Positions 6,564 through 11,425 of a stretch of 11,425 bases of DNA are shown here, piece by piece. Origin of the DNA: Candidatus Coatesiibacteriota bacterium (GTDB lineage: Bacteria > B130-G9); NCBI GenBank assembly GCA_003647755.1, contig QMNL01000018.1:1-11425 (forward strand), read 5' to 3'. Position numbers and translations under genes: made by a program. Within the stretch, counting starts at the first letter, position 1. Every line of letters starts with the position of its first letter. The notes beneath the pieces were generated by a model, which saw nothing but the letters and a program-made list of their open reading frames with translations, was not told the origin of the DNA and searched no databases.

Positions 6564-6862
6564 GCGCCCCCAATAACCAGATTAATGGCAAGGCAGATGG
6601 TGGGATGAACACGCTTTGTCGCTGCGCAGAGGCTATGAGTTCGGCAGGCATCGGTCTGTAATTACACCCGTTGGGTGAGTTTGGAGTGCGGTGGCTTGGC
6701 GCCGCGTTCCAATAGACAGCTTCATCCCTTTCCGTAAGGCGATTGCCGCAGCGATGGTTGACGTAGGATCGATGTCGCGTCAAGCCGCGACGAGAAAAAG
6801 CGGCGTCAAGCCGCACTCCAAAGGGCTAGAACCATCTGCGTCAATCTGATTATTGGGGGCGC
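6564..6862. repeat. Nested inverted-repeat element of about 299 bp (MITE/REP-like)
   Basis: Outer arms: GCGCCCCCAATAACCAGATT at 6564-6583 matches the reverse complement of 6843-6862 at 19 of 20 positions. After a short gap of unequal length, GCAGATGGT (6593-6601) matches ACCATCTGC (6831-6839). Inner arms: TTTGGAGTGCGG (6680-6691) and CCGCACTCCAAA (6811-6822) are perfect reverse complements. Homology continues inward (GGCTTGGCGCCGC on the left against CTTGACGCCGC on the right). The left arm carries about 70 extra bases between outer and inner blocks. I see no target-site duplication and no transposase, so this could be a small non-autonomous element or an inverted duplication of a REP-like module. 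Confidence 0.75.
6774..6814. repeat. Twin hairpins sharing GCGTCAAGCCGC
   Basis: Hairpin 1 (6774-6791) has stem GTCGCG/CGCGAC around TCAAGC. Hairpin 2 (6800-6814) has stem GCGGC/GCCGC around GTCAA. They share the 12-mer GCGTCAAGCCGC (6777-6788 and 6803-6814) and are joined by GAGAAAAA. A related hairpin is in the left arm (GCGGTG 6689-6694 with CGCCGC 6700-6705 region). The paired layout is like a REP doublet. A run of A/T next to hairpin 2 on the minus strand (CTTTTTCTCG) could also weakly terminate minus-strand transcription. Confidence 0.65.
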
Positions 6863-6962
6863 GAGGTCGCCGAGAATCTGTGCGAGGCTGCGCCCTCTGA
6901 TCCGCAAGGGGGGCCAATGGGCGTCATCCAGCGCGGCCGACTGCTTTCAATTGAGCGCAGGT

Positions 6963-6992
6963 TTGACTAGACCCACGAGCTGTTGCTAGATA
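6963..6992 (+). promoter_or_regulatory. Possible sigma70-type promoter for the ligase operon
   Basis: TTGACT at 6963-6968 (5 of 6 to the -35 consensus) is followed after 18 bp by TAGATA at 6987-6992, a poor -10. An alternative extended -10 (TGGTATTGT, 6995-7003) lacks a matching -35. Either would give a leader of about 100 bases before the ligase gene. This is consensus matching only. Confidence 0.25.
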
Positions 6993-7012
6993 TGTGGTAT
7001 TGTCGTAGCGTT

Positions 7013-7105
7013 ATGTCTAGAAGACCCCTCGAGGACGGGGAAACTGTCGAACGGATTGTGAGATTCTTGTGGATGTGGACCTGCCAGTTAAGGCAAGAAC
7101 TGTGA
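7013..7105 (+). CDS. Possible small leader ORF, 30 codons
   Basis: ATG 7013 opens a 30-residue frame beginning MSRRPLEDGETVERIVRF and ending with TGA 7103-7105, four bases before the ligase ATG at 7110. The product would be charged with a short hydrophobic stretch (IVRFLWMW). No good ribosome site precedes it (GTAGCG only). Position and spacing would fit a translationally coupled leader, but chance cannot be excluded and I know no homologue. Confidence 0.25.
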   Translation: MSRRPLEDGETVERIVRFLWMWTCQLRQEL

Positions 7106-7109
7106 GGCA

Positions 7110-8903
7110 ATGAGGGAAGAACGAGCTGCGGGCGGTGTTTCGATGGTGGGTCGGCTCTGCGACCGATTGATGTTCGCATTGTTCGTATCGATGCTATGTG
7201 TTACGCCGTTCATCTATCACAAGCACATGGACGCCAGCGTAGCCTTCCGCCGGCCCAAAGAGACCGCATTGCAGGTTCTGGGGATCCTCATCATAGGAGC
7301 ATGGCTCGTCAAGTTCATCGAGGCGGGCAAGTTCCGCACCTTGCTCCGTCCGGGAGAGTGGTTGGGGGCACTGAGGCGGTTCCCGGTGGCAGCCCCCATG
7401 GCCATGCTGCTGATAGCGTGTCTGCTGTCGCTGGCAAATGTGGCGAGCTATTTCTACTTCTGGGACACGTTGCTGGACGTGGTCGTGGGCATCTCAAGCT
7501 GCCTCATTCTCTATGACGTGCTGAAGATGCGCTACCGGCGGATCTTGGCCAGTCTGGGACTCATCGCAATAGCAGCCAGCTTCATGGGCGGGTATTGTAT
7601 GCTTCAGTATTACAACCTCGATCCGCTCTTCGTGCCAAGAAAGGCGGAATATGCCGGCAGAACAGTTTCCTCAGGGTTCATCGACAATCCGAACACCGTG
7701 TCCGGGTATCTCGTGGCCGCCCTGCCCATTCTGCTCGGCATATTCTTCTTCGCACGGCGCAAGGAGGTGAGAGTCTATGGCCTGGTGGGCGCAGTGGCAA
7801 TTTCCGGCGGCCTGCTGTCGGCCTGCACCAGGGGAGCACTCATCGCTGGAGCGCTGGCAGTTATCATTTTCCTCGGCCTAATGTTCTGGGCGAGCAGGTT
7901 CTCGCGGACAGAGAAGCGCATCATCGCGATCGGCACAGTCATCATCATCGCATTCGTCGCAGCTTACACGGTGATCAATCCCTTCATCTACAACAGAATC
8001 GCCAATCTCAAGAGCGTTCTCAGCCTCAGAACCAACACGAGATACGTGGAATGGGCCTCAGGCAAGAGAATGATCGCCGACCACTTTCTTGTTGGCCTGG
8101 GGCTTGGCAACTTCAAGTACTACTACCTCGAGTATCGGGGTGATGCGGCGCGTGAGACCGACTTCATCGGGCGCTGGGAGAAGGCCAACCAGGCCCACAA
8201 CGAATACGTGCAGGTGGCCTCGGAGCTCGGCTTTTTCGGCCTGTTCGCAATGTTCTGGATTATCGGGTCCTTCAGCTGGTTTGTGTTGCGGGAGCTGGTC
8301 AAGTCCAAGAAACTGATGCGCGAGCTGGACGAGTCGCAGGGGCGCCTTGAGCAGCGCCGTGTTGCCCTGCTCATCGGTTTTCTGTGTTCCCTGCTGGCGT
8401 TAGCCGGGCACTGCGCGTTCATGTTCCCACTACACATCGTGCCGTCAGCCGTGATTGGCATATTCGTCATTGCGATGGCAGTGGCGGTGGCTCGGATGCC
8501 GAGGTCCTCGTTTGAGGTGAGCGACTCATCGGTCAAGACCGGCCTGTTCAACAAAGCTGACTACGGTCCATTCATGTCCGGGGTGTTTGTTCTCGGCGGC
8601 TTGCTGGCCGTGCCAATCATCTGGTCTGTGCCGGCCCGCATCAACATGACCTACGGCCAGGCGCTCCCATGGGCCATCGGCGCGTGCCTGGTCATCCTGG
8701 CAGCGTTCAGACGAGACGGGACGGTATCTTGGCTTCGGGCCATTCCTGCGGCTGGCGCAATGATTCTTGCTGAGGCGTTTCTGGCTGGAACGAACAGTGT
8801 CCCGGCCTTGACGGCGTTTGCGGTCTTTGCGCTGTTTGCCCTGATGGTTTCCGGTTATGTGGGGATAGGGATCGGCAGGCTTATTAGGCAGGAGGAGGCA
8901 TAG
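7110..8903 (+). CDS. O-antigen ligase/polymerase-family membrane protein (Wzy_C-like)
   Basis: This 597-aa inner-membrane protein has about 12 or more hydrophobic segments. It carries the features of the O-antigen ligase/polymerase (WaaL/Wzy, Wzy_C) superfamily: GFIDNPNTVSGYL (189-201), a small-residue plus arginine block SACTRGALIAG (237-247), and a large periplasmic loop with RYVEWASGKRM (311-321) and VGLGLGNFKYYY (328-339). The loop ends in ANQAHNEYVQVASELGFFGL (359-378), where H363 in the HNEY block matches the conserved histidine implicated in ligase activity. Enzymes of this family join undecaprenyl-linked glycan to an acceptor or polymerise repeat units; sequence alone does not separate these. 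The C-terminal extension (about 485-590) adds further membrane segments beyond the usual 400-450 aa. Start 7110 has GTGAGG two bases upstream; ATG 7140 is a reasonable alternative. It is followed by the TPR gene and divergent from the glycan exporter. Confidence 0.85.
   Translation: MREERAAGGVSMVGRLCDRLMFALFVSMLCVTPFIYHKHMDASVAFRRPKETALQVLGILIIGAWLVKFIEAGKFRTLLRPGEWLGALRRFPVAAPMAMLLIACLLSLANVASYFYFWDTLLDVVVGISSCLILYDVLKMRYRRILASLGLIAIAASFMGGYCMLQYYNLDPLFVPRKAEYAGRTVSSGFIDNPNTVSGYLVAALPILLGIFFFARRKEVRVYGLVGAVAISGGLLSACTRGALIAGALAVIIFLGLMFWASRFSRTEKRIIAIGTVIIIAFVAAYTVINPFIYNRIANLKSVLSLRTNTRYVEWASGKRMIADHFLVGLGLGNFKYYYLEYRGDAARETDFIGRWEKANQAHNEYVQVASELGFFGLFAMFWIIGSFSWFVLRELVKSKKLMRELDESQGRLEQRRVALLIGFLCSLLALAGHCAFMFPLHIVPSAVIGIFVIAMAVAVARMPRSSFEVSDSSVKTGLFNKADYGPFMSGVFVLGGLLAVPIIWSVPARINMTYGQALPWAIGACLVILAAFRRDGTVSWLRAIPAAGAMILAEAFLAGTNSVPALTAFAVFALFALMVSGYVGIGIGRLIRQEEA
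8891..8898 (+). promoter_or_regulatory. Near-perfect ribosome binding site ahead of GTG 8904
   Basis: GGAGGAGG lies in the last codons of the ligase gene, five bases before GTG 8904. It is much better placed for that GTG than for the TPR ATG at 8948, which has only GTGAGG (8937-8942). Confidence 0.65.
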
Positions 8904-8951
8904 GTGGCCCAAGCAGATGCTCTTGCGCCGAGGGACGTGAGGCGGCGATGA
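8904..8951 (+). CDS. Micro-ORF of 15 codons linking ligase and TPR genes, or the true TPR start plus a frameshift
   Basis: GTG 8904, directly after the ligase stop TAG and behind GGAGGAGG, opens VAQADALAPRDVRRR and stops at TGA 8949-8951. That stop overlaps the TPR start ATG (8948-8950) as ATGA. The peptide resembles the charged cytoplasmic N-terminus expected before the TPR protein's membrane anchor. Two readings fit: a coupled micro-ORF, or the original N-terminus separated from the TPR frame by a one- or two-base indel (natural, or an assembly error). Confidence 0.4.
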   Translation: MAQADALAPRDVRRR

Positions 8952-10504
8952 GAAGGCTCGCCCAGCTAGCGATAATCGTGGTAACGCTATGGCTTTGCCA
9001 AACCGCCATGCGTCCGTTTCTAACACAGGTGAACCTGGAATGGGGCAAGCGCAACATGAATCAGGCCGTCAGAATGGCCGAGGTGGCCCGCAGGCGCAAA
9101 AAGCCCTTGAGGGTGGCTATGACAGTTTTCCGGCGGGCTGAGAAGTTTTTCTTGACTGCCAAGAGGGTAACACTCGGCGACGGACAGGTCTGGTTATACC
9201 TCGCTCATGTTTACAGCATACGGGCGCAGCTCGACAAGGGCCTGTCTAGGGGCAGCCGAGACGCGCTGCGCAAGAAGGTCATAAGCATCGTTGACCAGGC
9301 CGAGCATTTCTACATGGACAACAACATGCTGCTGCGCAGGTCGTTGGCCTACGCTGGGCTCGGGAACACGGCGATGGCGATACAGGGCCTTGAGGAAGCC
9401 CTTTTCTACTACAGCACGTGGTCGCAGGCGATTAGGCCTCTGGTGCAGATATACATGCGCGACCTAATCAAAACGAGCAAGGCCGACCCAAAGCGGATTC
9501 TCAGGCAGATGGAGCGCCTCGTTGCCCGGTTCCCAAAGAACCGCGAGGCAGTGATCTACCTAGGCAGGGTGTACCTTGAGCAGCGTCGGACGCAGGAGGC
9601 TAGGGCGTGTTTCAAGCGCGCAGAGACCCGACACTGGGGCGACATCACTCTTGGTAGGCTAACTGCCCAATCATACGCCTTGGAGGGCAACTACCGAAGG
9701 GCGATCTGGGAGCTTTGCCGTGTGCTGCACATATCCAAATCCAAGAGAAGCAAGGACATACTCCCTGTCCTGAGATCGATAAATGCACTGCTCAAACGAG
9801 ACCCAAAAAACGCCGACGCTCACTTCGTTATGGGCGAGGCCCAGCAGAAAAAGATGGCCGACTTCAACGCCGCGAGGCGCGAGTATCTCGCTGCGCACAA
9901 GCTTAACAGTGCTCACTTTGAAACCATCAAGAGGCTGGCTGAGGTATGCAAGGTCCTTGGGGATGAGCCTGAGGCGGCCAAATGGCGGGCTGCTGAGCGG
10001 AAAGTCCTTGCGCGGACTAGAAGCATCAAGCTCGTCCCTCCTTCTGGCAAGACAAGAGAATCGCACTGCCTCTTCGTCGCCCATGCCAATCAGTTTTCAC
10101 GACAGCTGGCCAAAATCGTGAAGGACAAGGGCTCTGCGTCTGGCAAGACGGTCTTCCTCGGCAAGGAGGGCGGTCGTAGGGTCCCGATCAGGCTGAGATG
10201 CCCACCGCTTCCGGCCGGCGACTACGAGCTCAGCGTCAGGATACGTGCTGCAAGGTTGCCCAAGGATCGCGACGCTAACCTTGCGAGCATCCGCATTGAG
10301 GGCGACAGCATCCGGGGTTCTGGCTCAAAGAAGGGAGCGCGGCGGACGGTATATGCCAAGGATTTCAGACGTGCAGACGAATATCGTGACTTTACAATAA
10401 AGTTCTATCACCCGGGCCTCGTCGATTACGAGATACTAATTGAGTATATGGCTGCCTGCGACCTCTACGTGGACCGGATCGCAGTCGGCCTTGTGGAGCA
10501 TTGA
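8948..10504 (+). CDS. Membrane-anchored TPR protein with beta-rich C-terminal domain
   Basis: This is a 518-aa protein. An N-terminal hydrophobic anchor (about 4-20, after MRR) would leave the rest in the periplasm. Residues about 30-355 are helical with TPR-like repeats. The clearest are LRRSLAYAGLGNTAMAIQGL (129-148), AVIYLGRVYLEQRRTQEARA (201-220), LTAQSYALEGNYRRAIWEL (238-256) and AHFVMGEAQQKKMADFNAAR (291-310). The end (about 365-518) is a separate domain with alternating hydrophobic strands, including PPLPAGDYELSVRIRA (419-434) and DYEILIEYMAACDLYVDRIA (493-512). That pattern fits a jelly-roll or carbohydrate-binding-like beta-sandwich, a prediction from pattern only. TPR domains often follow O-antigen ligase-like domains, fused or as neighbours, so a scaffold or glycan-binding partner of the ligase is a reasonable inference. 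The start is uncertain: see the micro-ORF at 8904. Confidence 0.75.
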   Translation: MRRLAQLAIIVVTLWLCQTAMRPFLTQVNLEWGKRNMNQAVRMAEVARRRKKPLRVAMTVFRRAEKFFLTAKRVTLGDGQVWLYLAHVYSIRAQLDKGLSRGSRDALRKKVISIVDQAEHFYMDNNMLLRRSLAYAGLGNTAMAIQGLEEALFYYSTWSQAIRPLVQIYMRDLIKTSKADPKRILRQMERLVARFPKNREAVIYLGRVYLEQRRTQEARACFKRAETRHWGDITLGRLTAQSYALEGNYRRAIWELCRVLHISKSKRSKDILPVLRSINALLKRDPKNADAHFVMGEAQQKKMADFNAARREYLAAHKLNSAHFETIKRLAEVCKVLGDEPEAAKWRAAERKVLARTRSIKLVPPSGKTRESHCLFVAHANQFSRQLAKIVKDKGSASGKTVFLGKEGGRRVPIRLRCPPLPAGDYELSVRIRAARLPKDRDANLASIRIEGDSIRGSGSKKGARRTVYAKDFRRADEYRDFTIKFYHPGLVDYEILIEYMAACDLYVDRIAVGLVEH

Positions 10505-10521
10505 CGTCTCAATTTCATCCT

Positions 10522-10528
10522 GGGAGGT
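10522..10528 (+). promoter_or_regulatory. Ribosome binding site of the hydrolase gene
   Basis: GGGAGGT followed by AAAAA and ATG 10534 is an optimal Shine-Dalgarno arrangement. It confirms the start and suggests good translation. Confidence 0.8.
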
Positions 10529-10533
10529 AAAAA

Positions 10534-11190
10534 ATGAAGATCAAATGGCTTGGCCACTCAGCATTCGCCATCACGTCGAGCGACGGGAAGGCAATACTCA
10601 CCGATCCCTACCGGCCGAACGCGTTCGGGGGCGCGATAAAATATGCGCCCATTCGCGAGCGCTTCGACCTCGTAACCGTGAGCCACAAGCACGCTGATCA
10701 CGACGGCGTTGACGGTCTGGTCGGCAACCCAACGGTTGTGGACACAATTGGGCACCACGAGGCGCAAGGCGTGTCGATAGATGGGATAGCGACGTTTCAC
10801 GACAAGAGCAGAGGGTCGCAGCGGGGTAACAACATAGTCTTTTGCTTGAACGTTGATGGCATGAGGGTCTGCCACCTGGGCGATCTGGGCCACCTCCTCG
10901 ATGATGCGACCGTCGCTGCGCTGGGCAACGTCGATGTGCTTCTTGCGCCAGTCGGCGGCACGTTCACCATCGATGCTGACGAGGCATGGCAGGTGGTTGA
11001 GAAGCTCAAGCCGAGGGTTGTCATCCCGATGCACTTCAAGACGCCCAAGGTTGGGTTCGACCTCGCGTCGGTTGACAAGTTCACGGCCGGAAAGCCCAAC
11101 GTCCTTCAGGCCGGCTCTTCCGAGGTGCAGTTCAGTCGAAGTAGCTTGCCGTCCAAAATTCAGGTGGTTGTGCTGAGGCACGCTCTCTGA
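10534..11190 (+). CDS. Metallo-beta-lactamase-fold hydrolase (COG2220, UPF0173/UlaG-like)
   Basis: This 218-aa soluble, probably cytoplasmic metal-dependent hydrolase covers a complete small MBL domain. It begins MKIKWLGHSAFAI, as is typical of the UlaG/UPF0173 branch, with TDPY (23-26) after strand 2. The metal-binding motif is SHKHADHD (50-57, H51, H53, D55, H56), followed by CHLGDLGH (113-120, D117) and IPMHFKT (164-170, H167). APVGGTFTIDADEAWQ (138-153) is the branch's conserved loop. The substrate cannot be read from sequence; characterised relatives act on phosphodiester, lactone or N-acyl substrates. It lies 29 bp after the TPR gene on the same strand and so may be co-transcribed, but it has its own strong ribosome site and this family is not usually tied to glycan genes. 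Its 3' end converges on the next gene with 3 bp between stops. Confidence 0.92.
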   Translation: MKIKWLGHSAFAITSSDGKAILTDPYRPNAFGGAIKYAPIRERFDLVTVSHKHADHDGVDGLVGNPTVVDTIGHHEAQGVSIDGIATFHDKSRGSQRGNNIVFCLNVDGMRVCHLGDLGHLLDDATVAALGNVDVLLAPVGGTFTIDADEAWQVVEKLKPRVVIPMHFKTPKVGFDLASVDKFTAGKPNVLQAGSSEVQFSRSSLPSKIQVVVLRHAL

Positions 11191-11193
11191 GTT

Positions 11194-11425
11194 TCACGCT
11201 TGCGGGTCGGTCAGGTTTGCCAGCTGTGCCCGGACTGTCCGCCGCTGGGTCTGAGCCCGGTAAGGCTCGAGTCGCCGCCAAAGCTCGTCCTCTGGGACGC
11301 CTGACGCGATGTGCGCCCAGGGCAGAATCTCATCGCGAGACCTCGTCCGCAGCGCGAAGAACTCGGGGTTCACGTCGATCATCTCTCGCGATCTCTGCCA
11401 GTTGAAATTGGTCTCCGCCAAGGCA
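11194..11425 (-). CDS. C-terminal fragment of a probable radical SAM protein (TIGR03960-like)
   Basis: The last roughly 75 residues of a minus-strand gene enter from the right edge; the stop is TGA at 11194-11196. The TTG near 11421 is not a credible start, because the frame stays open to the window end. The segment NFNWQRSREMIDVNPEFFAL followed by DEILPWAHIASGVPEDELWR matches the end of the catalytic part of B12-binding/radical SAM proteins of the TIGR03960 type. Those end with a 'LPWDHI(D)xGVSKExLWREYERA' block where the protein turns into its tail. Here Ser replaces the usual Asp-Thr and PEDELW replaces SKEFLW. The radical SAM cysteines lie outside the window. The call rests on remembered family sequence, so confidence is moderate. 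Confidence 0.6.
   Translation of the reverse strand, partial: ALAETNFNWQRSREMIDVNPEFFALRTRSRDEILPWAHIASGVPEDELWRRLEPYRAQTQRRTVRAQLANLTDPQA

Larger units (their letters stand above)
6478..7109. other. Divergent intergenic region between wzm and the ligase gene
   Basis: These 632 bp separate the two divergent gene groups and should hold both promoters. I see no convincing full gene. From left to right it contains an 8-bp tandem repeat (6517-6532), an inverted-repeat element (6564-6862), an unassigned open stretch (6830-6970, no recognisable start), a weak plus-strand promoter candidate (6963-6992) and a 30-codon ORF (7013-7105). The open stretch would encode SDYWGREVAENLCEAAP and more, ending at TAG 6968-6970. 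It could be a gene remnant or chance. Confidence 0.6.

Noticed and set aside
6478..6816. N-terminal extension of the wzm permease up to 6816
   Set aside because: It adds 113 residues absent from the family, crosses the inverted-repeat element, and has no ribosome site. The family's normal N-terminus starts right after ATG 6477.
10558..11181. Minus-strand 207-aa frame opposite the hydrolase
   Set aside because: It is the antisense shadow of a complete MBL-fold gene with all metal ligands and a strong ribosome site.

Overview
This is a GC-rich window (well over half G+C by eye) from what looks like a Gram-negative-type bacterium. The case for an outer membrane and surface polysaccharide rests on a Wzm/Wzt-type ABC exporter and an O-antigen ligase/polymerase-family membrane protein. 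The intergenic DNA is full of short hairpin repeats of the kind common in environmental genomes (planctomycete/verrucomicrobial and several candidate phyla). I cannot name the phylum from sequence alone; an uncultivated lineage is my guess.

Layout, left to right. (1) Bases 1-119: last 38 residues of a plus-strand gene entering from the left. (2) Bases 120-463: about 340 bp without a gene, made of degenerate repeats, including two related units of about 83 bp; the second runs into the 3' end of the next gene. (3) Bases 464-6477: six minus-strand genes, read right to left: ABC-2 permease (wzm-like), ABC ATPase with a Wzt-type C-terminal domain, a stand-alone MoCF/CinA-N (COG1058) protein, nadC, a VanZ-like membrane protein with an unassigned soluble region, and ribF. 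The first four overlap by 1-4 bases, and vanZ-like and ribF are 1 base apart; the only real break is 112-115 bp after nadC. (4) Bases 6478-7109: a 632-bp divergent intergenic region with nested inverted repeats, small hairpins and a possible plus-strand promoter. (5) Bases 7110-11190: three plus-strand genes: O-antigen ligase/polymerase-like protein, a membrane-anchored TPR protein with a predicted beta-rich C-terminal domain, and a metallo-beta-lactamase-fold hydrolase. (6) Bases 11194-11425: 3' end of a minus-strand gene resembling the C-terminus of TIGR03960-type radical SAM proteins, convergent with the hydrolase and 3 bp from it.

Two themes share the window. One is surface glycan assembly: the Wzm/Wzt pair exports a lipid-linked glycan, Wzt's C-terminal domain probably recognises it, and the divergent ligase/polymerase plus TPR protein could polymerise or attach it. 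The other is flavin and nicotinamide cofactor metabolism: ribF makes FMN/FAD, nadC makes NaMN, and the COG1058 protein belongs to a family with reported dinucleotide pyrophosphatase activities. The cofactor genes are translationally coupled downstream of the exporter, so the two groups are probably co-transcribed.

The observations most worth a second look are the nested inverted-repeat element upstream of wzm, the repeat that has become the last codons of ribF, the micro-ORF (or frameshift) between the ligase and TPR genes, and the COG1058-nadC-ribF grouping. I see no CRISPR array, tRNA, rRNA, transposase or defence system.
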